DNA of 64,000 nucleotides from Proteles cristata cristata (lineage: Eukaryota; Chordata; Mammalia; Carnivora; Hyaenidae). Positions 12,175-23,341 of this stretch are shown here, in pieces. Position numbers and translations under genes: made by a program. A model generated the notes under the pieces. That model was not told where the DNA came from, ran no database searches, and was given only the letters and a program-made list of their open reading frames with translations. The stretch lies in the NCBI GenBank assembly GCA_017311185.1, contig JAESUZ010003374.1:221623-285622 (forward strand), in the 5' to 3' direction. Numbering within the stretch: position 1 is the stretch's first letter; the number at the start of each line of letters is the position of its first letter.

Positions 12175-12396
12175 AGGGGCGCCCGGGTGGCTTAGTCGGT
12201 TAAGCGTCCGACTTTCGCTCAGGTCATGATCTCACGGTTCGTGGGTTCGAGCCCCGCGTCGGGCTCTGTGCTGACTGCCAGCTCAGAGCCTGGAGCCTGT
12301 TTCAGTCTGTGACTCCCTCTCTCTCTGACCCTCCCCTGCTCACGCTCTCTTTCTCTCTCTCTCTCCTAGAAATAAATAAAAAACATTAAAAAAAAA
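12175..12396 (+). mobile_element. Young felid SINE with 14-bp TSD
   Basis: AATAACTAAAGAAC at 12161-12174 and 12397-12410 is perfect; body of the GACTTTCGCT subfamily. Confidence 0.96.
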
Positions 12397-12574
12397 AATA
12401 ACTAAAGAACAAACTGATGGTTACCAGAGGGGGCAATGGGGGAAATAGGTGAAACAAATGACGGGGATTAAGTAATGCACTTGTGATGAGCTTAGGTGAT
12501 GTATGGAATAGTCAAGTCACTATATTGTACACCTGAAACTAATATTACATTGTATGTTAACTGGAATTTAAATT

Positions 12575-12770
12575 TAAAAAAATTTTACTCTTTATTTATT
12601 TGGGGAGAGAGAGCGAGCAGGGGAGGGGCAGAGACAGCTGGGTACAGAGGATCAAACCAGGCTCTGCACTGACAGCAGCAAGCCCGATATGGGGCTCAAA
12701 GTCATGAATCGTGAGATCATGACCAGAGTTGAAGTTGGAGCCTCAACTGACTGAGCCACCCAGTCTCCCC
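12575..12770 (-). mobile_element. Carnivora SINE, diverged
   Basis: Reverse copy lacking part of the CT-rich body; ends GCCACCCAGTCTCCCC. Confidence 0.85.
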
Positions 12771-12774
12771 TTAA

Positions 12775-13497
12775 ATAAAAATATTAAAAAAATAATAAAT
12801 ACAGTTAGATTAAAAAATGTTTTTTTTAATGTTTTTTTTTTTAAGTTTGCTTTTCTCTACCGATTTGGAGTGTAACATCAGCCATGGGGGGGGGAGGGGG
12901 AATCCATATAAATTTGGATGTTTCTGAACTTTGTATTCTGTTCCTTTGGTGAGTTGGACCCATCTCTGCATGACTACCTTTTGCCTTAATAATACTAACT
13001 TCATCATATCTCTTAATGCCTTAGTGCTATTTTTTGGTGCCATTATTCTTAAGGAATGTTTTGTCTTTCCTTGGTTCTTTGCTGGAATTTGGAAATTAGA
13101 GAAAAAGTTGGTAGACTAGTACAAAGGACTCTAATATAACTACCCAGATTTCCTAATTCTTAAAGCTTTGCTACTTTTCCTTTCTCATTCATTCTCCCTC
13201 TCCTTCTACTTCTTCCATGTGTATTTTTCTCCTGAAATGTTCAAGGGTAAGTTGCATACACCATGCCTCTTTACCCCATAATATTTTCAGTAGGTGTTTC
13301 TGAAGCACGAGAGTATTATCTGATTTAGAGTCTATATTCCTTTGATCAGCTGTCCCATGTCCTTATGGTAAAATTTATCCTTCAGTCCAAAGCCATGTAT
13401 TGATTTTAATGGCCGTGGTGCTTTATTCAACTTAAAACGTTTTCCTTAACCTTTGTCTTTTATAATGTAGACAATTTTTAAGAATACAGCTATTTCC
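12775..13497. other. Unassigned; probably ancient repeat
   Basis: After a SINE tail and a G-run (12887-12901), CCCAGATTTCCTAATTCTTA and GTAAGTTGCATACACCATGC resemble an old LINE 3' region. No gene is seen. Confidence 0.35.
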
Positions 13498-13715
13498 GGG
13501 GCACCTGGGTGGCTCAGTCGGTTAAACGCCCAACTTTGGCTCAGGTCATGATCTCACGGTTCGTGGGTTTGAACTCCGTGTCAGGTTCTGTGCTCATAGC
13601 TAGCTCAGAGCCTGGAGCCTGCTTCAGATTCTGTATCTCCCTCTCTCTCTGACCCTCCCCTGCTCTCTCTCTCTCTCAGAAATAAATAAAAACATTAAAA
13701 TAATTTTTTAAAAAG
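13498..13715 (+). mobile_element. Carnivora SINE
   Basis: Complete; GGGGCACCTGGGTGGCTCAG head to AATAAATAAAAACATTAAAA tail. Confidence 0.93.
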
Positions 13716-13784
13716 AACTGTACCTAACTATGTTAGGTGCTTAATATTTGAATGAGTGGATGAATGAATGAAAGCACTTCTTTA

Positions 13785-13989
13785 AATTTCCTTATACTTA
13801 TTTTTGAGAAAAAGAGAGACAGAGTGTAAGTGGGGGAGGGGCAGAGAGAAGGAGACACAGAATCTGAAGCAGACTCCAGGCTTTGAGCTGTCATCACAGA
13901 GCCCAACATGGGGCGGGAACCCACGAACGGTGAGATCATGACCTGAGCCGAAGACAGTTGCCCAACCAACTGAGCCACCCAGGAACCCC
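13785..13989 (-). mobile_element. Carnivora SINE
   Basis: Complete reverse copy, 70 bp after an opposite-strand SINE. Confidence 0.92.
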
Positions 13990-13999
13990 AAGAAAGCAT

Positions 14000-14828
14000 T
14001 TTTAAAAAGCAACCCCTCTGGAAAACAGTATGGAGGTTCCTCAAAAAATTAACAATAGTGGAGCGCCTGGGTGGCTTTGTCGGTTAAGCGTCCGACTTTC
14101 GCTTAGGTCATGATCTCGCGGCTCGTGGGTTCGAGCCCCGCGTCGGGCTCTGTGCTGACTGCCAGCTCCGAGCCTGGAGCCTGTTTCAGCCTGTGACTCC
14201 CTCTCTCTCTGACCCTCCCCTGCTCACGCTCTCTCTCTCTTTCCTAGAAATAAAATAAAAACATTAAAAAAAATTAACAATAGAACTCCCCTATGACCCA
14301 GCAGTAGCACTGCTAGGAATTTACCCAAGGGATACAGGAGTGCTGATGCATAGGGGCACATGGACCCCAATGATCATAGCAGCACTCTCAATACCCAGAT
14401 CATGGACAGAACATAAGTGTCCATCAACTGACGAATGGATCAAGAAGATGTGCTATATTTATACAATGGAATACTACATGGGAATGAGAAAGGATGAAAT
14501 CTGTCCATGTGTAGCAACATGGATGGAACTTGAGGGTGTTATGCTGAGCGAAATAAGTCAGGCAGAGAAAGACAGACACCATATGTTTGCACATATAGGT
14601 GGGTTAGGAGGAACTTAACGGAGGACCATGCGGGAGAAGAAGGGGAAAAATAGTTGGGGAGAAGGAGGGAGGCAAACTATGAGAGACTCTTGAATGCTGA
14701 GAACAAACAGGGCTGATGGGGGTGGGGGAGAGGGGAAGGGGGGTGATGGGCATGGAGGAGGGCACTTGTGGGGATGAACACTGGATGTTATGTGGAAACC
14801 AACTTGATAATAAAGTATTTGTGAAAAA
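14000..14828 (+). mobile_element. L1 3' end split by a SINE
   Basis: ORF2 C-terminus through the 3' UTR, ending TAATAAAGTATTTGTG and poly(A). A young SINE at 14060-14270 interrupts it, with AAAATTAACAATAG duplicated on both sides. Confidence 0.85.
14060..14270 (+). mobile_element. Young felid SINE in L1
   Basis: GACTTTCGCTTAGG subfamily; AAAATTAACAATAG repeats on both sides. Confidence 0.95.
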
Positions 14829-14849
14829 AAATCAATATGGTATATCTTA

Positions 14850-15200
14850 GTAGAAGATGGCAGCATTGTAGGAAGACTCTTAGCTCATTTTGTCCCTCAA
14901 ACGTAACTAAGTAACTATCAAATCATTCTGAATACCCCAGATATCAACCCGAAGACTGACAGAACAAACTCCACAACTAAAGGGAGAGGAGAAGCCACAT
15001 GGAAGAGTGTAGGAAATGGAGAATCATGGTTTTGGGAGATGGATCATAGACACTGTGATCACAGAGAAGTGGCAGAGAGCAAGAGAGGAGCACACAAGGG
15101 AATGCAAGGGAGAACATTTCCCCAGAATCATTGGTTAGAAAAACGAGAGGGGCTGATTTTTGTGAGTGCCTGTAATCAATGGAGGTTAAAGACTGGAAGC
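14850..15200 (+). mobile_element. L1 5' UTR
   Basis: It starts with a YY1-like AGAAGATGGCAGC and continues as the carnivore L1 5' leader (ATCAAATCATTCTGAATACC, AACAAACTCCACAACTAAA). It is cut by a SINE at 15201. After that SINE the sequence is already ORF2 C-terminus, so most of the L1 body is missing. Confidence 0.7.
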
Positions 15201-15362
15201 TTTTTTTTTTTTTTTTGAGAGAGAGACCTCAAGCAGGGTAGGGGCAGAGAGTGAGGGAGATCGAGATTCCCAAGCCCAAGCTGTTAGTACAGAGCCTGAT
15301 GACATGGGGGTCGATCTCACAAACCATGAGATCATGACCTGAGCCCAAATCAAGAGTTGTAT
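15201..15362 (-). mobile_element. Carnivora SINE, head truncated
   Basis: T16 tail to GAGCCCAAATCAAGAGT; the last 40 bases of the head are missing. Confidence 0.82.
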
Positions 15363-15597
15363 GGATAGGTCTACTAAGATAGAGAAAACAAAAGCAAAAA
15401 TAAACTATTGGGACTACAATAAAATAAAAGGGTTTTGCACAGCAAAATAAATGATAAAATAAAAGGCAATCTAGTGAATGGGAGAAGATATTTGCAAACG
15501 ATATATCTGATGAGTTAACATTGAAAAATATAAAAATATAAAAAGCTTATACAACTCAACACCAAAAAACTCCAAAAAATCTTATTAAAAAATGAGC

Positions 15598-15756
15598 AGA
15601 GCACCTTGATGGCTCAGCCAGTTGAGCGTCAGACACTCTTGATTTTGGTTCATGTCATGATCCCAGGGTCGTGGGATTGCACCCACATCAGGTTCCACAC
15701 TGAGCATGGAGCCCAACTCATGCTCTCTCTCTAAAAAAAAAAAAAAATTTAAAAAG
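15598..15756 (+). mobile_element. Short-body Carnivora SINE
   Basis: GACACTCTTGATTTTGGTTC subfamily with a brief CTCTCTCT and A15 tail; in L1. Confidence 0.85.
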
Positions 15757-15850
15757 TGGACAAAGACACATTTCCAAAGAAGACATATAGATGGCCAACA
15801 GGCACATGAAAAGATGCTCAAGGTCACTAACCATCAAAGAAATGTGAATC

Positions 15851-16060
15851 AGGGATGTCTGGGTGTCTCACTCAGTTAAGCATCAGATTTTGGCTCAGGT
15901 CATGATCTCATAGTTCATGAGTTTGAGCCCTGCCTCAGGCTCTGTGCTGACAGCTCAGAGCCTGTAGCTTGCTTCGGATTCTGTGTCTCCCTCTCTCGCT
16001 GCTCCCCTCCCCTGCTTGTGCATTCGCACTCTCTCTCAAAAATAGATAAACATTAAAAAA
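15851..16060 (+). mobile_element. Carnivora SINE
   Basis: Complete diverged copy in L1 ORF2; AAT(G/A)..GAAT-like target around it. Confidence 0.88.
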
Positions 16061-16133
16061 AATACAAATTAAAACCACAATGAGATATCACCTCACACCT
16101 GCTAGAATGGCTAAAATAAAAATGTGAGAAACA

Positions 16134-16346
16134 GGGGTACCTGGGTGGCTCATTCAGTTAAGCAGCCAACTTCAGCTCTGGTCATGATTTCATGGTTCAT
16201 GTGTTCAAGCACCACATTGGGTTCTGTACTGACAGCTCAGAGCCTGGAGCCTGCTTCAGATTCTGTGTCTCCCTCTCTCTCTCTGCCCCTCCCCTGCTCA
16301 CACTCTGTCTCTCTCTCTCTCAAAAGATAAACATTTAAAAAAATTT
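16134..16346 (+). mobile_element. Carnivora SINE
   Basis: Complete, third of three plus-strand SINEs within 750 bp of one L1. Confidence 0.92.
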
Positions 16347-16853
16347 AATTGAAGAAACAAGCATTGGCAAGAATGTGGAGAAAAAGGAACCCTTGTGCAT
16401 AGTTGATGGGAAAGTAAATTGGTACATCCATTGTTGAAAAACAGTATGGAGGTTCCTCAAAAAAACTAAAAACAGAAATACCATATGATCCAATAATTCC
16501 AATAGTGGGTGGAATTCCTCACCCAGGGAAAATGAAAACACTAATTTGAAAAGATGTGTGCACCCCTATGTTTATTGCAGCATTATTTACAATAGTAAAG
16601 ACATGGAAGCAACCTAAACATCCAATCAATAAACCAATGGATAAGGAAAATGTAGTATATATACACAATTGAATATTACACAGGCATACAAAGGAGGAGA
16701 TTGTGCCATTTCAGACCACATAGATGGACCCAGATTGTACTATGCTAAGTGAAATAACTCATACTGATAAAGACAAATATTATATGATTCTCTCATAAAT
16801 AGAATCTCTTAAAAAATGAAAAAGCAGAATCAGAACCATAAATACAGAAAACT

Positions 16854-16854
<1 letters not shown>

Positions 16855-16886
<32 letters not shown>
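16855..16886 (+). repeat. (CA)n microsatellite
   Basis: About 16 CA units lie inside L1 3' sequence. A perfect run of this length is usually variable between individuals. Confidence 0.9.
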
Positions 16887-16891
<5 letters not shown>

Positions 16892-17335
16892 GAATGTAAG
16901 TCAGTTAAAAAAAAATGAGGTCATGCTATTTGTGATAACATGGATGGACTTAGAAGGCGTTATGCTAAGTGAAATAAGTCAGATAGAGAAAGAGAAATAC
17001 CATATGATTTAACTTATATGTGGAATATAAAAGGAAAGACAAAACAAATGAAAAACAAACTGAAATACAGAGAATAGGTGGTTGCTCAAGGGGAGTTTGA
17101 AGGGACATGGGTGAAACAGATGAAAGAGATTGAAAGATACAACCTTCCGCTTAAAAACAAATATGTCACAGATATAAAGTATAGTATGAGGAATATAGTA
17201 AAAAATTTGTAGGAATACAGTATGATGACATCGTAGCTGCAATTATTGTGGTGCACATCAAGCAGTATACAGAATTGTCAAATCAATATGTTGTACACTT
17301 GAAACTAATATAATGCTATATGTTAGTTATACTCA

Positions 17336-18063
17336 ATAAAAAAGAAGAAAAAATGAAGCCCGAGTGATAGAAGGAAGGAGATAACAAAGAGCAGAGCATA
17401 AAGACATGAAATAATGACTAAAGAGAATACAAATGATCAGTGAAACCCAGAGCTCTCTTTTGAAAGATAAAATTGACAAACCTTCAGCTAGACCCATCAA
17501 GGAAAAGAAAAGATTCAAATCAGAAATGAAAAGGAGGGGCACTTGGGTGGCTCAGTCAGTTAAGTGTCTTGATTTTGGCTCAGGTCACGATCTCACAGGT
17601 TCATGAGATCGAACCCTGCATCCTGCTCATGCTAACAGTGCAGAGCCTGCTTGGCCTCTTTCTCTCTCTCTCTCTCTCTCAAAATAAACAAACTTAAAAA
17701 AAAAAAAAAGAAATGATGAGGAGACAAAAATCATATACCACAGAAATACAAAGATTCTTAAGAGACTAGCATGAATAATAATATGCCAACAAGTAAGATA
17801 ACCTAGAAAAAAAAAAGAAGGTTGAATTCTAGAAATATACAACCTACCAAGACTGAGTCGTAAAGAATTTAAAAATCTAACAGACCAAGATTGAATCAAG
17901 AATCAAAACACCCCCACAAACAAGAGTCCAGCATCAGCTGGCTTCACAGTGAATTCTAACAAACATTTAAAAGAGAATGAATTCCAAGTCTTCTTAACAA
18001 GAGCAGAGAACACTTCTGAGCTCACTTTATAAGACCAACATTATCTTGGTCAAACAAGGATGC
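17336..18063 (+). mobile_element. Old L1 ORF2 linker/RT start (split by a SINE)
   Basis: It encodes NETQSSLLKDK-like and DKPSARPIKEK-like residues, and then the TPSIRQ...CQQVR-type stretch of ORF2. A SINE lies at 17536-17710. Confidence 0.7.
17536..17710 (+). mobile_element. Carnivora SINE, short body
   Basis: AAATGA(AAA/T)GAGG flanks; A13 tail. Confidence 0.9.
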
Positions 18064-18499
18064 CACAAGAAAAGAAAATCCCATTGTGATTGCTGCCTAC
18101 GGAAGACAGTGAGATCCTAAGGATGGCTGCACCAGTTTGCATTCCCAGCAACAATGCAAGAGGGTTTGAAACAGTAATTCTTCTGAGTGAACTTAATTTG
18201 GAACTGGTATGTGATTGAAAACCACAGATGTTTGATATCACATTTTACTGCATTTGTTCACATTGTGGGTGTTCCTTACTGACTTGATGATTTGCAGCTC
18301 CTGTTCTTAATCTTGATAACAGAGAGGACCCAACTCTTGGGTATCTTATAGACCAGTAAAACAGCCAGCTGAACGAACAATAACGAAACAGTAGAGAAGA
18401 ACACAGAGTTATCTACATTTATTTACCTAAAGAAGGGCTACATCAAGAAACAAGCCAAAGTACACATGGTGGAGAATCCCAAATACCACTACAAGTAGG
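18064..18499. other. Unassigned; short antisense L1 scrap
   Basis: GGCTGCACCAGTTTGCATTC (about 18123-18142) is a scrap of antisense L1. The rest, up to the L1 leader near 18500, I cannot assign. No coding sequence is seen. Confidence 0.4.
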
Positions 18500-20273
18500 G
18501 AAATAAAATAACCAAAGTCTCAACAAGAGAGACCAAAAGACACCATTCAAAGAACACTTCCTGAATGGACAGGCCCTGGAGAGTCAAAGAGCCTTCTTTA
18601 ATACAGCAGTACTCGCAGGTGCAGAGTGCATAACAAGCTTTTAAAACTAAGATGAGACAGAAAGCTAGCCAAAATGATGAAACAGAAGACTCTCCACTAA
18701 AGAAATTCCAGGAAGAAATGACAGCTAAAGAACTGCTCAAAACAGATATAAGCAACATAACTGAACAAGAATTTGGAACAATAGTCATAAAATTAATCGC
18801 TGAGCTTAAAAAAGGCATGGAAGGCATCAGAGAAACTACTGCTACACAGTCTATGGAGCTTAAAAATAGTTGTGATGGGGGCACCCGGGTGACTCAGTTG
18901 GTTAAGCGTCCAACTTCAGCTCAGGTCATGATCTCACTGTTCATGGGTTCGAGCCCCACATCAGGCTCTGTGCTGACAGCCAGCTCAGAGCCTGGAGCCT
19001 GTTTCAGATTCTGTGTCTCCCTCTCTCTCTGACCCTCCCCTGCTCATGCCGTCTCTCTCTCAGAAATAAATAAAACATTTAAAAAAATAGTTGTGATGAA
19101 TTTAAAAAATGCTATAAGTGAGATGTATAATAAAATGGAGGCGTCCAATGAACGGATTGAAGAAACAGAGAGGAGAATAGGTGAATTAGAAGACACAATT
19201 CTAGAAAAAGAGGAAGCTGAGAAAAAGAGATAAACTGATTCAGGAACACGAAAGGAGAATTCAAGAGTTCAGCAATACAATCAAACGGAAAAGTATCTGT
19301 ATCATAGGAATCCCAGAAGAGGAAGAAAGAGGGAAAGGCAATGAAGGAGTCCTTGAACAAATTATAGCAGAGAACTTTCCCAATCTGGGGAAGGAAACAG
19401 ACATTGAAATCCAAGAGGCACAGAAAACTCCCCTCAGACGTAACTTGAATCAATCTTCTGTACAACATATCATAGTGAAACTGGCAAAATATAAGGACAA
19501 AGAGAGAATTTTGAAAGCAACTCGGGATAAAAGGGCCCTAACATACAAAGGGAAACCTATCAGAGTGATGACAGACCTATCTACTGAAACTTGGCAGGCT
19601 AGAAAGGAATGGCAGGAAATCTTCAATGTGATGAACAGAAAAAATATGCAGCCAAGAATCCTCTATCCAGCAAGCCTGTCATTCAGAATAGGAGAGATAA
19701 AAGTCTTTCCAAATAAACAAAAATTGAAAGAATTCGTCACCACTAAACCAGCCCTACAAGAAATCCTGAGGGGGACTCTATGAGGGAAATGTTGCAAGGA
19801 ACACAAGGTACCAGAGACACCACCATAAGCATGAATCCTACAAAGGACAAAATGACTCTAAACCCATATTTTTCCAATAATAACACTGATTGTAAATGGA
19901 CTAAATGCCCCAATCAAAAGACATAGGATAGCAGAATGGATAAAAAAAAAAAATCCATCTATTTGCTGACTACAAGAAATTCATTTTAGACTGGAGGACA
20001 CCTTCAGATTGAAAGTAAGGGGATGGAGAAATATATATCATGCTACTGGAAGTCAAAAGAAAGCTGGAGTAGTTATATCAGACAAACTGGACTTTAAAGG
20101 CAGTAACAAGGGATGAATAAGGACATTATATAATAATTACAGGGTCTATCCATCAGGAAGAGCTAACAATTATAAATGTCCACACACCGAATACAGGAGC
20201 ACCTAAATACATACAACAATCAAAAACAGAAACAATATTTTGGATGAGAACATACGAATAGCAGGGGACTTTA
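18500..20273 (+). mobile_element. L1 ORF1 and start of ORF2 (split by a SINE)
   Basis: The upstream leader leads into ORF1 remnants. The open segment 18652-18877 is interrupted by a SINE. After it come frameshifts, and then a 112-codon open segment (19445-19783) with the ORF1 C-terminal signature TYKGKPIRVMTDLSTETWQA and a PRILYP motif. ORF2 endonuclease follows from about 19860 (the N-G-L-N and SWI-type region). It is cut at 20274 by a short antisense L1. Confidence 0.82.
18878..19082 (+). mobile_element. Carnivora SINE with 16-bp TSD
   Basis: AAAAATAGTTGTGATG at 18862-18877 and 19083-19098 is perfect; splits L1 ORF1. Confidence 0.96.
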
Positions 20274-20542
20274 CTTTTTTATTTTTTACAAATAGTTTAT
20301 TGTCAAATTGGTTTCCATATAACACCCAGTGCTCATCCCCACAAGTGTCCCCCTCCATGCCCATCTCTCCCATTCCCCCCACATCCATCAGTCCTCAGTT
20401 TGTTTCTCAGCATTCAAGAGTCTCTCATGGTTTGCCTCTCGCCCTTTCCCCTACAATTTCCCCCCTTCTTCTCCCCCACGGTCATCAGTTAAGTTCCTCC
20501 TAATCCTCCTATACATGCAAACATATGATATTTGTCCTTCTC
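20274..20542 (-). mobile_element. Short young L1 3' end, antisense
   Basis: This is a 269-bp L1 tail carrying only the 3' UTR, inserted into the ORF2 of an older L1. The TSD is TAGCAGGGG(A/G)CTTTA at 20259-20273 and 20543-20557. Confidence 0.9.
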
Positions 20543-20609
20543 TAGCAGGGGGCTTTAATACTCCACTTACAGCAATGGATAGATCAACTAGACAGAAAAA
20601 CACTAAAGA
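20543..20609 (+). mobile_element. L1 ORF2 endonuclease piece
   Basis: It encodes FNTPLTAMDRSTRQK, the segment that follows the catalytic region in L1 endonuclease. It lies between an antisense L1 and a SINE cluster. Confidence 0.8.
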
Positions 20610-20645
20610 GGGGCGGCTGGGTGGTTCAGTCGGTTGAGCGTCTTT
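20610..20645 (+). mobile_element. SINE head fragment
   Basis: Only about 36 bases of a plus-strand head, stopping at GAGCGTCTTTT and facing two reverse SINEs. Confidence 0.75.
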
Positions 20646-20654
20646 TCTCCTTTT

Positions 20655-20872
20655 TTAATTTTTTTTAAATGTTTTTTATTTTATTTCTAGGAGAGAGAGA
20701 GAGACAGCATGAGCAGAGGAGGGTCAGAGAGAGAGGGAGTCACAGACTGAAACAGGCTCCAGGCTCTGAGCTGTCAGCACAGAGCCTGACGCGGGGCTCG
20801 AAACCACGAACCGCGAGATCATGACCTAAGCGAAAGTCGGACGCTTAACCGACTAAGCCACCCAGGCGCCCC
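20655..20872 (-). mobile_element. Young felid SINE
   Basis: Complete reverse copy, GACCTAAGCGAAAGTCGGAC subfamily. Confidence 0.95.
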
Positions 20873-20879
20873 ATCCTTT

Positions 20880-21098
20880 TTTTAATTTTTTAAAAATGTT
20901 TTATTTACTTCTGAGAGAGAGACCGCATGAGCAGGGGAGGGCCAGAGAGAGAGAGGGAGACACAGAACCTGAAAGAGGCTGTAGGCTCTGAGCTAGCTGT
21001 CAGCACAGAGCCTGACACAGGGCTCGAACCCATGAACTGCGAGATCATGACCTGAGACAAAGTCGGACGCTCAACCGACTGAGCCACCCAGGCGCCCC
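20880..21098 (-). mobile_element. Carnivora SINE
   Basis: Complete reverse copy directly after the previous one; ends CAGGCGCCCCTCTTTAGT, complementary to CACTAAAGAGGGGC at 20599-20613. Confidence 0.93.
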
Positions 21099-21103
21099 TC
21101 TTT

Positions 21104-21436
21104 AGTCTGGCCACGTGTAGCAACATGGATGGACCTTGAGGGTGTTATGCTGAGCGAAATAAGTCAGGCAGAGAAGACAAATATCATATGTTTGCACGTA
21201 TAGGAGGATTAGGAGGAACTTGACGGAGGAACAAGGGGGAGAAGAAGGGCGGAAATGGTGGGGGAAAGGGAGAGAGGCAAACCATGAGAGACTCTTGAAT
21301 GCTGACAAAAACTGAGGACTGATGGATGTGAGGGGAGGGGAGGATGGCATGGAGGAGGACACTTGTGGGGATGAGCACTGAGTGTTATGTGGAAACTAAT
21401 TTGACAATAAACTATTTGTAAAAAAAAAAAAAAAAA
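21104..21436 (+). mobile_element. Young L1 3' end
   Basis: ORF2 extreme C-terminus and 3' UTR, ending CAATAAACTATTTGT with an A18-type tail. It interrupts the ORF2 endonuclease domain of the host L1, which resumes at 21437. Confidence 0.88.
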
Positions 21437-22005
21437 GGAAAAGAAAACAATGGATTTGAATGACACATTGGACCAGATGGATTTGACAGATATATTTAGA
21501 ACTCTACATCCTGAGGCCATGGAATTCACTTTCTTCTCAAGTGTGCATGGCACATTCTCCAAGATAGATCACATACTGGGACATAAAGCAGCCATCAATA
21601 AATATAAAAGAATTGAGATCATACCATGCACACTTTCAGATCACAATGCTATGAAACTTGAAATCAACCATAGGAAGAAGTCTAGAAAACCTCCAAAAAC
21701 ATGGAGGTTAAAGAACACCCTACTAAAGAACGAATGGGCCAATCAGGCAATTAGAGAAGAAATTTTAAAATATATGGAAACAAATGAAAATGAAAACACA
21801 ACAATCCAAACTCTACGGGATGCAGCAAAGGCAGTCCTAAGAGGAAAGTACATTGCACTCCAGACCTATTTTAAGAAATTAGAAAAAGCACAAGTACAGA
21901 ATCTAACAGCACACCTAAAGGAACTAGAGGGAGAGCAACAAGAGCACCCCAAACCCAGTAGGAGAAGAGAAATAACAAAAATCAGGGCAGAAAAATAATA
22001 TAGAA
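21437..22005 (+). mobile_element. L1 ORF2 endonuclease to linker, long open piece
   Basis: This is a 182-codon open frame (21450-21998). It contains the endonuclease motifs TFFSSVHGTFSKIDHILG and SDHNAM (the catalytic SDH), then the RREITKIRAEK linker. It is cut by an L1 3' UTR fragment at 22006. It is part of the nested element and not a host gene. Confidence 0.88.
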
Positions 22006-22145
22006 TCCCAAAAAACAGTTGAACAGGGCTGAGGGGGGTGGGGGAGAGAGATGGGGGGGTGACAAGCACAGAGTAGGGCACTCGTTGGGATGAGCACTGG
22101 GTGTTATATGGACACCAACTTGACAATAAACTATTTAAGAAAAAG
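22006..22145 (+). mobile_element. L1 3' UTR fragment
   Basis: Only the G-rich 3' UTR and CAATAAACTATTT tail are present. It is embedded between ORF2 endonuclease (left) and reverse-transcriptase (right) parts of an older L1. Confidence 0.75.
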
Positions 22146-22446
22146 AATGAAAAGAAAATCCGAAGCCTATATCCTTGATGAATATAGATGAAAAATCCTT
22201 CAATAGAATTTCAGCAAACTGATAATATATTAAAACAATACATTAAAAGGATCATATGACAAAATGAAGTGGAATTTATTCTAGGGATGCAAGGATGGTT
22301 CAACAATGCAAAAATCAACGCAATACGCCACATTAACAAAATGAAGGATAAAAACCATATGAATTACTCTATTGGACACCTGAAAATAATACAGCAGTGT
22401 AGATTACGTAGTTGGAATTTAAAAACTTTTAAAAAATCACAAAAAA
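22146..22446 (+). mobile_element. L1 ORF2 reverse-transcriptase N-part
   Basis: It encodes LGMQGWFNNAKINAIRHINKMKD-type RT sequence (22269 onward). It ends at a SINE whose target is duplicated. Confidence 0.8.
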
Positions 22447-22697
22447 GGGTGCCTGGGTGGCTTAGTCAGCTAAGTGTCCTACTTTGGCTCAGGTCATGAT
22501 CTCACCCAGGTCATGATCTCACCCAGGTCATGATCTCACCCAGGTCATGATCTCACCCAGGTCATGAGTTCAAGCCCTGCATCAGGCTCTCTGTTGTCAG
22601 CACAGAGCCCACTTCAGATCCTCTCTCTCTCTCTCTCTCTGCCCCTTGTCCATTCATATTCTCTCTCTCTCTCTCTCTCAAAAATAAACATTAAAAC
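22447..22697 (+). mobile_element. Carnivora SINE with internal tandem expansion
   Basis: The 17-bp AGGTCATGATCTCACCC unit is repeated four times plus a partial (22491-22568). TTTAAAAA(A)TCACAAAAAAG flanks both sides. Confidence 0.95.
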
Positions 22698-23237
22698 ATA
22701 AGAAACCACTTTAAAAATCACAAAAAAGTCCATATGATCATTTTAATAGATGCAAAAAAAGCGCACAATTTTGCAAAACAAAATCCAACACTGATTCACA
22801 GTAATAACTGTTAAGAAATGGGTATAAAGGGACTGTACCTCAACATAACAAAGGTAATTGATGACGAGCCAATAGCTGCCATGGTACTCTAGGGAAAAGC
22901 TGAAAGTCTGTCCTGTAAGATCAGGAAAAAAAGCAGCAACTCCCACTCTCATCACTTATTCAACATAGTATTGGAAATCCCAGCCAGAGCAAGAAAAACT
23001 AATGCATCAAAATTGGAGCTGAAGAAGTAAAAAATGCCACTATTTGCAGATGATATGATATGATACATAGAAAACCCTAAAGACTCCACCAAAAAACTAT
23101 TAAAATAAATGAATTAAGTAGCAGGATACAAAAATCCATATAAAAAGTCTACTGTGTTTCTATACACTAATAATGAATTGTTAGAGAAATTAAGAGAATA
23201 GTTGCACGCACAATTCCATCAAAAAATAAAGTACCTA

Positions 23238-23341
23238 GGGGCACTGGCTGGCTCAGTCAGTAGAGCATGCAACTCTTGATCTTGGATTGTGAGTTTAAGC
23301 CCCACATTGGGTGTAGAGATTACTTAAAAATAAAATATTTT
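23238..23341 (+). mobile_element. Short-form Carnivora SINE
   Basis: GCATGCAACTCTTGATCT and GGGTGTAGAGATTAC form. Confidence 0.85.

Larger units (their letters stand above)
11455..12580 (+). mobile_element. Old L1 3' end (split by two SINEs)
   Basis: ORF2 C-terminus (GTGCACTGTTGGTGGGAATG, GGAATACTAGCTGAAAAAGG) and 3' UTR. SINEs lie at 11951-12146 (-) and 12175-12396 (+). The 3' UTR ends in CACCTGAAACTAATATTAC and AATTTAAAT near 12580. Confidence 0.8.
15363..17335 (+). mobile_element. Old L1 ORF2 C-terminus to 3' end, with SINEs
   Basis: ORF2 C-terminal pieces lie between SINEs at 15598, 15851 and 16134, followed by the 3' UTR. The part around 16640-16800 is echoed at 16885-17030 across a (CA)n tract. 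This implies either two overlapping L1 3' ends or a duplication. Confidence 0.75.

Noticed and set aside
21450..21998. 182-codon open frame with an endonuclease fold
   Set aside because: It is the L1 ORF2 endonuclease of the nested element, truncated on both sides, not a host gene.
22491..22568. CRISPR-like direct repeats
   Set aside because: The units are contiguous without spacers, inside a SINE in a mammalian genome.
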